This document shows positions 50,461 to 64,000 of a stretch of DNA of 64,000 nt, piece after piece. Position numbers and translations under genes: made by a program. Each line of letters opens with the position of its first letter. Positions within the stretch are counted from its first letter, which is position 1. The stretch comes from Sanderia malayensis (Eukaryota > Cnidaria > Scyphozoa > Semaeostomeae > Pelagiidae), in NCBI GenBank assembly GCA_013076295.1, contig RQOL01000741.1, positions 1 through 64,000 of the forward strand, given 5' to 3'. Under the pieces are notes generated by a model, which saw only the letters and a program-made list of their open reading frames with translations, was not told the origin of the DNA and made no database searches.

Positions 50461-53399
50461 ACTCTCGCAACTTACACTAATCAAATTTGACATTCATTCC
50501 CACAATTTGCGCATGATTCCGCGTCAATTCAGCGAAAGCAAATTGTTATGCACTTTTAGTTGCCTTTTTCATTCATATTAACATTCATTCCCACAATTTA
50601 CACTAATAAAAGATAACACTCATTCCCACAATTTACACCAATGAAAATTAACTTTTATTTCCGCAACTTACACTAATAAAAATTAACATTCATTCGAACA
50701 ATTTGCGCATGATTCCACGTCAATTCAGCGAAAACAAATTGTTATGCACTTTTAGTTACTCTTTTCAGTAATATTAACATTCATTCCCACAATTTACACT
50801 AATAAAAGATAACACTCATTCCCACATTTTACACCAATAAAAATTTAACATTTACTCCCGCAACTTACACTAATCAAATTTGACACTCATTCCCACAATT
50901 TGCGCATGATTCCGTGTCAAATCAGCGAAAGCAAATTGTTATGCACTTTTAGTTACCTTTTTCATTCATATTAACATTCATTCCCACAATTTACACTAAT
51001 AAAAGATAACACTCATTCCCACAATTTACACCAATGAAAATTACCTTTTATTTCCGCAACTTACACTAACAAAATTAACATTTATTCCCACATTTTGCGC
51101 ATGATTCCACGTCAATTCAGCGAAAACAAATCGTTGTGCACTTTTAGTTACTTTTTTTCAGTAATATTAACATTCATTCCTACAATTTACACTAATAAAA
51201 GATAACACTCATTCCGAAATTTACACCAACAAAAATTTACTTTTCTTCCCGCAACCTACACAAATCAAAATGAAGATTCATTGCCACAATTTGCGCATGA
51301 TTCCACGTCAATTCTGCGAAAACACATTGTTATGCACTTTTAGTTACATCTTTCAGTAATATTAACACTCATTGCCACAATTTACACTAATAAAAGATAA
51401 CACTCATTCCCACAATTCACACCAATGAAAATTAATTCTCATTCCCGCAACTTACACTGATAAAAGTTAACATTCATTCCCACAATTGGCGCATGATTCC
51501 ACGTCAATTCTGCGAAAACAATTTGTTATACACTTTTAGTTACTTTTTTCAGTAATATTAACATTCATTCCCACAATTTCCACGAATAAAAGATAACACT
51601 CATTCCCACAATTTGCGCATGATTCCGCTTCAATTCAGCGAAAGCAAATTGTTTGCACCTTTAGTTACCTTTTTCATTCATATTAACATTCATTCCCACA
51701 ATTTACACTAATAAAAGATAACACTCATTCCCACAATTTACACCAATGAAAATTACCTTTTATTTCCGCAACTTACACTAATCAAAATTAACATTTATTC
51801 CCACATTTTGCGCATGATTCCACGTCAATTCAGCGAAAACAAATTGTTGTGCATTTTTAATTACTTTTTTTCGGTAATATTAACATTCATTCCTACAATT
51901 TACACTAATAAAAGATAACACTCATTCCCACAATTTACACTAACAAAAATTTACTTTTCTTCCCGCAACCTACACAAATCAAAATGAAGATTCATTGCCA
52001 CAATTTGCGCATGATTTCACGTCAATTCAGCGAAAACACATTGTTATGCACCTTTAGTTACATCTTTCAGTAATATTAACACTCATTGCCACAATTTACA
52101 CTAATAAAAGATAACACTCATTCCCACAATTTACACCAATGAAAATTAATTCTCATCCCCGCAACTTACACTGATAAAAATTAACATTCATTCCCACAAT
52201 TTGCGCATGGGTCCACGTCAATTCAGCGAAAACAAATTGTTGTGCACTTTTAGTTACTTTTTTTCAGTAATATTAACATTCATTCCTACAATTTACACTA
52301 ATAAAAGATAACACTCATTCCCACAGTTTACACCAATGAAAATTACCTTTTATTTCCGCAACTTACACTAATCAAAATTAACATTTATTCCCACATTTTG
52401 CGCATGATTCCACGTCAATTCAGCGAAAACAAATTGTTGTGCATTTAGTTACTTTTTTTCAGTAATATTAACATTCATTCCTACAATTTGCGCATGGTTC
52501 CACGTCAATTCAGCGAAAGCAAATTGTTATACACTTTTAGTTACTTTTTCAGGATTATTAATATTGATTCCCACAATTTACACTAATAAAAGATAACACT
52601 CATTCCCAAAATTTACACCAAAAAAATTAACTTCTATTCCCGCAACTCACACAAATCAAAATTAAGATTCATTCCCACAATTGGCGCATGATTCCACGTC
52701 AATTCTGCGAAAACAATTTGTTATACACTTTTAGTTACTTTTTTCAGTAATATTAACTTTCATTCCCACAATTTCCACGAATAAAAGATAACACTCATTC
52801 CCGCAATTTACACCAATAAAAATTTAACATTTACTCCCGCAACTTACACTAATCAAATTTGACATTCATTCCCACAATTTGCGCATGATTCCGCGTCAAT
52901 TCAGCGAAAGCAAATTATTATGCACTTTTAGTTGCCTTTTTCATTCATATTAACATTCATTCCCACAATTTACACTAATAAAAGATAACACTCATTCCCA
53001 CAATTTACACCAATGAAAATTACCTTTTATTTCCGCAACTTACACTGATAAAAAAAAACATTCATTCGAACAATTTGCGCATGATTCCACGTCAATTCAG
53101 CGAAAACAAATTGTTATGCACTTTTAGTTACTCTTTTCAGTAATATTAACATTCATTCCCACAATTTACACTAATAAAAGATAACACTCATTCCCACAAT
53201 TTACACCAATAAAAATTTAACATTTACTCCCGCAACTTACACTAATCAAATTTGACATTCATTCCCACAATTTGCGCATGATTCCGTGTCAATTCAGCGA
53301 AAGCAAATTGTTATGCACTTTTAGTTACCTTTTTCATTCATATTAACATTCATTCCCACAATTTACACTAATAAAAGATAACACTCATTCCCACAATTT

Positions 53400-56300
53400 A
53401 CACCAATGAAAATTACCTTTCATTTGCGCAACTTACACTAACAAAATTAACATTTATTCCCACATTTTGCGCATGATTCCACGTCAATTCAGCGAAAACA
53501 AATCGTTGTGCACTTTTAGTTACTTTTTTTCAGTAATATTAACATTCATTCCTACAATTTACACTAATAAAAGATAACACTCATTCCGAAATTTACACCA
53601 ACAAAAATTTACTTTTCTTCCTGCAACCTACACAAATCAAAATGAAGATTCATTGCCACAATTTGCGCATGATTTCACGTCAATTCAACGAAAACACATT
53701 GTTATGCACATTTAGTTACATCTTTCAGTAATATTAACACTCATTGCCACAATTTACACTAATAAAAGATAACACTCATTCCCACAATTTACACAAATGA
53801 AAATTACCTTTTATTTCCGCAACTTACACTAATCAAAATTATCATTTATTCCCACATTTTGCGCATGATTCCACGTCAATTCAGCGAAAACAAATTGTTG
53901 TGCATTTTTAATTACTTTTTTTCGGTAATATTAACATTCATTCCTACAATTTACACTAATAAAAGATAACACTCATTCCCACAATTTACACTAACAAAAA
54001 TTTACTTTTCTTCCCGCAACCTACACAAATCAAAATGAAGATTCATTGCCACAATTTGCGCATGATTTCACGTCAATTCAGCGAAAACACATTGTTATGC
54101 ACCTTTAGTTACATCTTTCAGTAATATTAACACTCATTGCCACAATTTACACTAATAAAAGATAACACTCATTCCCACAATTTACACCAATGAAAATTAA
54201 TTCTCATCCCCGCAACTTACACTGATAAAAATTAACATTCATTCCCACAATTTGCGCATGGTTCCACGTCAATTCAGCGAAAACAAATTGTTGTGCACTT
54301 TTTGTTACTTTTTTTCAGTAATATTAACATTCATTCCTACAATTTACACTAATAAAAGATAACACTCATTCCCACAATTTACACCAATAAAAATTTAACA
54401 TTTATTCCCGCAACTTACACTAATCAAAATTGACATTCATTCCCACAATTTGCGCATGATTCCACGTCAATTCAGCAAAAGCAAATTGTTATGCACCTTT
54501 AGTTACTTTTTCAGTCATATTAACATTCATTCCCACAATTTACACTAATAAAAGATAACACTCATTCCCACAATTTACACCAATGAAAATTACCTTTTAT
54601 TTCCGCAACTTACACTGATAAAAATTAACATTCATTCGAACAATTTGCGCATGATTCCACGTCAATTCAGCGAAAGCAAATTATTATGCACTTTTAGTTG
54701 CCTTTTTCATTCATATTAACATTCATTCCCACAATTTACACTAATAAAAGATAACACTCATTCCCACAATTTACACCAATGAAAATTACCTTTTATTTCC
54801 GCAACTTACACTGATAAAAAAAAACATTCATTCGAACAATTTGCGCATGATTCCACGTCAATTCAGCGAAAACAAATTGTTATGCACTTTTAGTTACTCT
54901 TTTCAGTAATATTAACATTCATTCCCACAATTTACACTAATAAAAGATAACACTCATTCCCACAATTTACACCAATGAAAATTAATTCTCATCCCCGCAA
55001 CTTACACTGATAAAAATTAACATTCATTCCCACAATTTGCGCATGGTTCCACGTCAATTCAGCGAAAACAAATTGTTGTGCACTTTTTGTTACTTTTTTT
55101 CAGTAATATTAACATTCATTCCTACAATTTACACTAATAAAAGATAACACTCATTCCCACAATTTACACCAATAAAAATTTAACATTTATTCCCGCAACT
55201 TACACTAATCAAAATTGACATTCATTCCCACAATTTGCGCATGATTCCACGTCAATTCAGCAAAAGCAAATTGTTATGCACCTTTAGTTACTTTTTCAGT
55301 CATATTAACATTCATTCCCACAATTTACACTAATAAAAGATAACACTCATTCCCACAATTTACACCAATAAAAATTTAACATTTACTCCCGCAACTTACA
55401 CTAATCAAATTTGACATTCATTCCCACAATTTGCGCATGATTCCGTGTCAATTCAGCGAAAGCAAATTGTTATGCACTTTTAGTTACCTTTTTCATTCAT
55501 ATTAACATTCATTCCCACAATTTACACTAATAAAAGATAACACTCATTCCCACAATTTACACCAATGAAAATTACCTTTCATTTGCGCAACTTACACTAA
55601 CAAAATTATCATTTATTCCCACATTTTGCGCATGATTCCACGTCAATTCAGCGAAAACAAATCGTTGTGCACTTTTAGTTACTTTTTTCAGTAATATTAA
55701 CATTCATTCCTACAATTTACACTAATAAAAGATAACACTCATTCCGAAATTTACACCAACAAAAATTTACTTTTCTTCCTGCAACCTACACAAATCAAAA
55801 TGAAGATTCATTGCCACAATTTGCGCATGATTTCACGTCAATTCAACGAAAACACATTGTTATGCACATTTAGTTACATCTTTCAGTAATATTAACACTC
55901 ATTGCCACAATTTACACTAATAAAAGATAACACTCATTCCCACAATTTACACAAATGAAAATTACCTTTTATTTCCGCAACTTACACTAATCAAAATTAA
56001 CATTTATTCCCACATTTTGCGCATGATTCCACGTCAATTCAGCGAAAACAAATTGTTGTGCATTTTTAATTACTTTTTTTCGGTAATATTAACATTCATT
56101 CCTACAATTTACACTAATAAAAGATAACACTCATTCCCACAATTTACACTAACAAAAATTTACTTTTCTTCCCGCAACCTACACAAATCAAAATGAAGAT
56201 TCATTGCCACAATTTGCGCATGATTTCACGTCAATTCAGCGAAAACACATTGTTATGCACCTTTAGTTACATCTTTCAGTAATATTAACACTCATTGCCA

Positions 56301-58000
56301 CAATTTACACTAATAAAAGATAACACTCATTCCCACAATTTACACCAATGAAAATTAATTCTCATCCCCGCAACTTACACTGATAAAAATTAACATTCAT
56401 TCCCACAATTTGCGCATGGTTCCACGTCAATTCAGCGAAAACAAATTGTTGTGCACTTTTAGTTACTTTTTTTCAGTAATATTAACATTCATTCCTACAA
56501 TTTACACTAATAAAAGATAACACTCATTCCCACAATTTACACCAATGAAAATTAATTCTCATCCCCGCAACTTACACTGATAAAAATTAACATTCATTCC
56601 CACAATTTGCGCATGGTTCCACGTCAATTCAGCGAAAACAAATTGTTGTGCACTTTTTGTTACTTTTTTTCAGTAATATTAACATTCATTCCTACAATTT
56701 ACACTAATAAAAGATAACACTCATTCCCACAATTTACACCAATAAAAATTTAACATTTATTCCCGCAACTTACACTAATCAAAATTGACATTCATTCCCA
56801 CAATTTGCGCATGATTCCACGTCAATTCAGCAAAAGCAAATTGTTATGCACCTTTAGTTACTTTTTCAGTCATATTAACATTCATTCCCACAATTTACAC
56901 TAATAAAAGATAACACTCATTCCCACAATTTACACCAATAAAAATTTAACATTTACTCCCGCAACTTACACTAATCAAATTTGACATTCATTCCCACAAT
57001 TTGCGCATGATTCCGTGTCAATTCAGCGAAAGCAAATTGTTATGCACTTTTAGTTACCTTTTTCATTCATATTAACATTCATTCCCACAATTTACACTAA
57101 TAAAAGATAACACTCATTCCCACAATTTACACCAATGAAAATTACCTTTCATTTGCGCAACTTACACTAACAAAATTATCATTTATTCCCACATTTTGCG
57201 CATGATTCCACGTCAATTCAGCGAAAACAAATCGTTGTGCACTTTTAGTTACTTTTTTTCAGTAATATTAACATTCATTCCTACAATTTACACTAATAAA
57301 AGATAACACTCATTCCGAAATTTACACCAACAAAAATTTACTTTTCTTCCTGCAACCTACACAAATCAAAATGAAGATTCATTGCCACAATTTGCGCATG
57401 ATTTCACGTCAATTCAACGAAAACACATTGTTATGCACATTTAGTTACATCTTTCAGTAATATTAACACTCATTGCCACAATTTACACTAATAAAAGATA
57501 ACACTCATTCCCACAATTTACACAAATGAAAATTACCTTTTATTTCCGCAACTTACACTAATCAAAATTAACATTTATTCCCACATTTTGCGCATGATTC
57601 CACGTCAATTCAGCGAAAACAAATTGTTGTGCATTTTTAATTACTTTTTTTCGGTAATATTAACATTCATTCCTACAATTTACACTAATAAAAGATAACA
57701 CTCATTCCCACAATTTACACTAACAAAAATTTACTTTTCTTCCCGCAACCTACACAAATCAAAATGAAGATTCATTGCCACAATTTGCGCATGATTTCAC
57801 GTCAATTCAGCGAAAACACATTGTTATGCACCTTTAGTTACATCTTTCAGTAATATTAACACTCATTGCCACAATTTACACTAATAAAAGATAACACTCA
57901 TTCCCACAATTTACACCAATGAAAATTAATTCTCATCCCCGCAACTTACACTGATAAAAATTAACATTCATTCCCACAATTTGCGCATGGTTCCACGTCA
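53400..58000 (+). repeat. Nested 2158-bp and 1571-bp satellite duplications
   Basis: The marker TCATTCCGAAATTTACACC with following CTTCCTGCAACC is at 53581, 55739 and 57310, offsets 2158 and 1571 bp. 1571 is about eight monomers. The intervening monomers keep the same variant order in each copy. Confidence 0.8.
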
Positions 58001-58599
58001 ATTCAGCGAAAACAAATTGTTGTGCACTTTTAGTTACTTTTTTTCAGTAATATTAACATTCATTCCTACAATTTACACTAATAAAAGATAACACTCATTC
58101 CCACAATTTACACCAATGAAAATTACCTTTTATTTCCGCAACTTACACTAATCAAAATTAACATTTATTCCCACATTTTGCGCATGATTCCATGTCAATT
58201 CAGCGAAAACAAATTGTTGTGCATTTTAGTTACTTTTTTTCAGTAATATTAACATTCATTCCTACAATTTACACTAATAAAAGATAACACTCATTCCCAC
58301 AATTTACACTAACAAAAATTTACTTTTCTTCCCGCAACCTACACAAATCAAAATGAAGATTCATTGCCACAATTTGCGCATGATTCCACGTCAATTCAGC
58401 GAAAACACATTGTTATGCACCTTTAGTTACATCTTTCAGTAATATTAACACTCATTGCCACAATTTACACTAATAAAAGATAACACTCATTCCCACAATT
58501 TACACCAATGAAAATTAATTCTCATCCCCGCAACTTACACTGATAAAAATTAACATTCATTCCCACAATTTGCGCATGGTTCCACGTCAATTCAGCGAA

Positions 58600-61500
58600 A
58601 ACAAATTGTTGTGCACTTTTTGTTACTTTTTTTCAGTAATATTAACATTCATTCCTACAATTTACACTAATAAAAGATAACACTCATTCCCACAATTTAC
58701 ACCAATAAAAATTTAACATTTATTCCCGCAACTTACACTAATCAAAATTGACATTCATTCCCACAATTTGCGCATGATTCCACGTCAATTCAGCAAAAGC
58801 AAATTGTTATGCACCTTTAGTTACTTTTTCAGTCATATTAACATTCATTCCCACAATTTACACTAATAAAAGATAACACTCATTCTCACAATTTACACCA
58901 ATAAAAATTTAATATTTACTCCCGCAACTGACACTAATCAAAATTAACTTTTCTTCCCACAATTTGCGCATGATCCGACGTCAATTCAGCGAAAAGAAAT
59001 TGTTATACACTTTTAGTTACTTTTTTCAGTAATATTAACCTTGATTCCCACAATTTACACTAATAAAAGATAACACTCATTCCCACAATTTACACCAAAA
59101 AAAATTAACTTTTATTCCCCCAACTTACACTAATCGAAATTAACATTTATTCCCACAAATTGCGCATGGTTCCACGTCGATTCAGCGAAAGCAAATTGTT
59201 ATACACTTTTAGTTACTTTTTTCAGTAATATTAATATTGAATCCCACAATTTACACTAATAAAAGATAACACTCATTCCCACAATTTACACCAAAAAAAA
59301 TTAACTTTTATTCCCGCAACTTACATTAATCAAAATTAAGATTCATTCCCACAATTGGCGCATGATTCCACGTCAATTCAGCGAAAACAAATTGTTATAC
59401 ACTTTTAGTTACTTTTTTCAGTAATATTAACATTCATCCCCACAATTTACACTAATAAAAGATAACACTCATTCCCACAATTTACACCAATAAAAGTTAA
59501 CTTTTATTCCCGAAACTTACACTAATCAAAATTAACATTAATTCCCACAATTTGCGCATGATTCCACATCAATTCAGCGAAAACAAACTGTTGTGCACTT
59601 TTAGTTACTTTTTTTCGGTAATATTAACATTCATTCCCACAATTTCCACGAATAAAAGATAACACTCATTCCAACAATTTACACTAATAAAAACTAACTT
59701 TCACTCCTACAATTAACACCAATAAAAATTGACCTTTATTCCCACAACTTACACTAATCAAAATTAACATTCATTCCCACAATTTGCGCATGATTCCACG
59801 TCAGTTCAGTGAAAACAAATTGTTATGCACTTTTAGTTACTTTTTTCAGTAATATTAACTTTAATTACCACAATTTACACTAATAAAAGAAAACACTCAT
59901 TCCCACAATTTACACCAATAGAAATTACCTTTTTTCCCGCAACTTACACTAATCGAAATTAACATTCATTCCCACAATTTGCGCATGGTTCCACGTCAAT
60001 TCAGCGAAAGCAAATTGTTATACACTTTTAGTTACTTTTTCAGGATTATTACTATTGATTCCCACAATTTACACTAATAAAAGATAACACTCATTCCCAC
60101 AATTTACACCAAAAAAATTAACTTCTATTCCCGCAACTCACACAAATCAAAATTAAGATTCATTCCCACAATTGGCGCATGATTCCACGTCAATTCTGCG
60201 AAAATAATTTGTTATACACTTTTAGTTACTTTTTTCAGTAATATTAACATTCATTCCCACAATTTCCACCAATAAAAGATAACACTCATTCCCACAATTT
60301 ACACCAATAAAAATTTAACATTTACTCCCGCAACTTACACTAATCAAATTTGACATTCATTCCCACAATTTGCGCATGATTCCGCGTCAATTCAGCGAAA
60401 GCAAATTGTTATGCACTTTTAGTTACCTTTTTCATTCATATTAACATTCATTCCCACAATTTACACTAATAAAAGATAACACTCATTCCCACAATTTACA
60501 CCAATGAAAATTTACTTTTCTTCCTGCAACCTACACAAATCAAAATGAAGATTCATTGCCACAATTTGCGCATGATTTCACGTCAATTCAACGAAAACAC
60601 ATTGTTATGCACATTTAGTTACATCTTTCAGTAATATTAACACTCATTGCCACAATTTACACTAATAAAAGATAACACTCATTCCCACAATTTACACAAA
60701 TGAAAATTACCTTTTATTTCCGCAACTTACACTAATCAAAATTAACATTTATTCCCACATTTTGCGCATGATTCCACGTCAATTCAGCGAAAACAAATTG
60801 TTGTGCATTTTTAATTACTTTTTTTCGGTAATATTAACATTCATTCCTACAATTTACACTAATAAAAGATAACACTCATTCCCACAATTTACACTAACAA
60901 AAATTTACTTTTCTTCCCGCAACCTACACAAATCAAAATGAAGATTCATTGCCACAATTTGCGCATGATTTCACGTCAATTCAGCGAAAACACATTGTTA
61001 TGCACCTTTAGTTACATCTTTCAGTAATATTAACACTCATTGCCACAATTTACACTAATAAAAGATAACACTCATTCCCACAATTTACACCAATGAAAAT
61101 TAATTCTCATCCCCGCAACTTACACTGATAAAAATTAACATTCATTCCCACAATTTGCGCATGGTTCCACGTCAATTCAGCGAAAACAAATTGTTGTGCA
61201 CTTTTTGTTACTTTTTTTCAGTAATATTAACATTCATTCCTACAATTTACACTAATAAAAGATAACACTCATTCCCACAATTTACACCAATAAAAATTTA
61301 ACATTTATTCCCGCAACTTACACTAATCAAAATTGACATTCATTCCCACAATTTGCGCATGATTCCACGTCAATTCAGCAAAAGCAAATTGTTATGCACC
61401 TTTAGTTACTTTTTCAGTCATATTAACATTCATTCCCACAATTTACACTAATAAAAGATAACACTCATTCTCACAATTTACACCAATAAAAATTTAATAT

Positions 61501-63790
61501 TTACTCCCGCAACTGACACTAATCAAAATTAACTTTTCTTCCCACAATTTGCGCATGATCCGACGTCAATTCAGCGAAAAGAAATTGTTATACACTTTTA
61601 GTTACTTTTTTCAGTAATATTAACCTTGATTCCCACAATTTACACTAATAAAAGATAACACTCATTCCCACAATTTACACCAAAAAAATTAACTTTTATT
61701 CCCCCAACTTACACTAATCGAAATTAACATTTATTCCCACAAATTGCGCATGGTTCCACGTCGATTCAGCGAAAGCAAATTGTTATACACTTTTAGTTAC
61801 TTTTTTCAGTAATATTAATATTGAATCCCACAATTTACACTAATAAAAGATAACACTCATTCCCACAATTTACACCAAAAAAAATTAACTTTTATTCCCG
61901 CAACTTACATTAATCAAAATTAAGATTCATTCCCACAATTGGCGCATGATTCCACGTCAATTCAGCGAAAACAAATTGTTATACACTTTTAGTTACTTTT
62001 TTCAGTAATATTAACATTCATCCCCACAATTTACACTAATAAAAGATAACACTCATTCCCACAATTTACACCAATAAAAGTTAACTTTTATTCCCGAAAC
62101 TTACACTAATCAAAATTAACATTAATTCCCACAATTTGCGCATGATTCCACATCAATTCAGCGAAAACAAACTGTTGTGCACTTTTAGTTACTTTTTTTC
62201 GGTAATATTAACATTCATTCCCACAATTTCCACGAATAAAAGATAACACTCATTCCAACAATTTACACTAATAAAAACTAACTTTCACTCCTACAATTAA
62301 CACCAATAAAAATTGACCTTTATTCCCACAACTTACACTAATCAAAATTAACATTCATTCCCACAATTTGCGCATGATTCCACGTCAGTTCAGTGAAAAC
62401 AAATTGTTATGCACTTTTAGTTACTTTTTTCAGTAATATTAACTTTAATTACCACAATTTACACTAATAAAAGAAAACACTCATTCCCACAATTTACACC
62501 AATAGAAATTACCTTTTTTCCCGCAACTTACACTAATCGAAATTAACATTCATTCCCACAATTTGCGCATGGTTCCACGTCAATTCAGCGAAAGCAAATT
62601 GTTATACACTTTTAGTTACTTTTTCAGGATTATTACTATTGATTCCCACAATTTACACTAATAAAAGATAACACTCATTCCCACAATTTACACCAAAAAA
62701 ATTAACTTCTATTCCCGCAACTCACACAAATCAAAATTAAGATTCATTCCCACAATTGGCGCATGATTCCACGTCAATTCTGCGAAAATAATTTGTTATA
62801 CACTTTTAGTTACTTTTTTCAGTAATATTAACATTCATTCCCACAATTTCCACCAATAAAAGATAACACTCATTCCCACAATTTACACCAATAAAAATTT
62901 AACATTTACTCCCGCAACTTACACTAATCAAATTTGACATTCATTCCCACAATTTGCGCATGATTCCGCGTCAATTCAGCGAAAGCAAATTGTTATGCAC
63001 TTTTAGTTACCTTTTTCATTCATATTAACATTCATTCCCACAATTTACACTAATAAAAGATAACACTCATTCCCACAATTTACACCAATGAAAATTTACT
63101 TTTCTTCCTGCAACCTACACAAATCAAAATGAAGATTCATTGCCACAATTTGCGCATGATTTCACGTCAATTCAACGAAAACACATTGTTATGCACATTT
63201 AGTTACATCTTTCAGTAATATTAACACTCATTGCCACAATTTACACTAATAAAAGATAACACTCATTCCCACAATTTACACAAATGAAAATTACCTTTTA
63301 TTTCCGCAACTTACACTAATCAAAATTAACATTTATTCCCACATTTTGCGCATGATTCCACGTCAATTCAGCGAAAACAAATTGTTGTGCATTTTTAATT
63401 ACTTTTTTTCGGTAATATTAACATTCATTCCTACAATTTACACTAATAAAAGATAACACTCATTCCCACAATTTACACTAACAAAAATTTACTTTTCTTC
63501 CCGCAACCTACACAAATCAAAATGAAGATTCATTGCCACAATTTGCGCATGATTTCACGTCAATTCAGCGAAAACACATTGTTATGCACCTTTAGTTACA
63601 TCTTTCAGTAATATTAACACTCATTGCCACAATTTACACTAATAAAAGATAACACTCATTCCCACAATTTACACCAATGAAAATTAATTCTCATCCCCGC
63701 AACTTACACTGATAAAAATTAACATTCATTCCCACAATTTGCGCATGGTTCCACGTCAATTCAGCGAAAACAAATTGTTGTGCACTTTTA
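58600..63790 (+). repeat. 2585-bp tandem duplication of satellite
   Basis: The marker TTTAATATTTACTCCCGC is at about 58908 and 61493, and AATTTACTTTTCTTCCTGC at about 60510 and 63095, all 2585 bp apart. The final ~210 bp of the window match about 58030-58240 (shared CCATGTCAATTC at 58190 and 63948, offset 5758), so a further cycle starts at the window end. Confidence 0.85.
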
Positions 63791-64000
63791 GTTACTTTTT
63801 TTCAGTAATATTAACATTCATTCCTACAATTTACACTAATAAAAGATAACACTCATTCCCACAATTTCCACCAATGAAAATTACCTTTTATTTCCGCAAC
63901 TTACACTAATCAAAATTAACATTTATTCCCACATTTTGCGCATGATTCCATGTCAATTCAGCGAAAACAAATTGTTGTGCATTTTAGTTACTTTTTTTCA

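Larger units (their letters stand above)
24316..64000 (+). repeat. ~195-bp AT-rich satellite array, block 2
   Basis: Continuation of the block-1 satellite, roughly 200 monomers with the same 3 x ~35-bp plus ~90-bp design. The array starts at the exact base where block 1 was interrupted (D-type to A-type transition) and runs off the window. It contains several nested kilobase-scale tandem duplications listed separately, plus a more diverged stretch at about 48450-50460. No genes, RNA genes or other insertions are seen in these 39.7 kb. Confidence 0.97.

Noticed and set aside
7165..64000. CRISPR-like or prokaryotic direct-repeat array
   Set aside because: Repeats are contiguous ~195-bp monomers with no unique spacers, and the context is eukaryotic transposons.
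7165..64000. CENP-B box in the satellite
   Set aside because: I looked for TTCG....A..CGGG in the monomer consensus and variants and did not see it. The conserved box here is TGCGCATG instead.

Overview
The window is eukaryotic nuclear DNA, most likely from an animal. Almost all of it is repeats: tandem arrays plus broken or non-autonomous transposons. There is no sign of bacterial gene organisation. The only convincing protein-coding material is transposon-derived: a LINE reverse-transcriptase fragment and the pol region of a Ty3/gypsy element. I cannot name the species. A jockey/CR1-like LINE, a Ty3/gypsy pol with a C-terminal chromodomain, a Helitron-like element and a long AT-rich satellite together suggest an invertebrate or basal chordate heterochromatic locus, but this is inference.

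Layout. 1-2834: a minisatellite of strictly phased 19-bp units, paired into 38-bp units, open in all three forward frames. 2835-3170: non-repetitive sequence with a pyrimidine tract. 3171-3568 (minus): a LINE RT fragment. About 3570-7164 (plus): a 5'-truncated Ty3/gypsy element with RT, RNase H, integrase and chromodomain, one frameshift, and a 3' LTR cut by the satellite. 7165-20336: the first block of a ~195-bp AT-rich satellite (roughly 67 monomers). 20337-24315: two head-to-tail copies (436 bp and 3543 bp) of a Helitron/Helentron-like non-autonomous element. 24316-64000: the second satellite block (roughly 200 monomers), running off the window.

The satellite is organised at several levels. 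Each monomer is three ~35-bp related subunits plus a ~90-bp unique block carrying an almost invariant TGCGCATG box. Monomers fall into diagnosable variants (A, B, C, D and others) that form short higher-order repeats of 783 bp and ~978 bp. Much larger blocks (about 2.78, 3.51, 2.19, 2.16, 1.57 and 2.59 kb) are themselves tandemly duplicated, with very few differences between neighbours. This is the expected signature of recent unequal exchange or amplification.

The most interesting structure is the 4-kb island inside the satellite. The two copies share a 107-bp left end and a 225-bp right end, the right end has a perfect 8-bp-stem hairpin 5 nt from its terminus, and the copies abut directly. 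The satellite variant order resumes exactly on the far side, with no target-site duplication. This fits rolling-circle insertion into a pre-existing array. The long copy carries its own internal tandem repeats (ATT microsatellite, 174-bp x4, ~31-bp x4) and no recognisable Rep/helicase gene.
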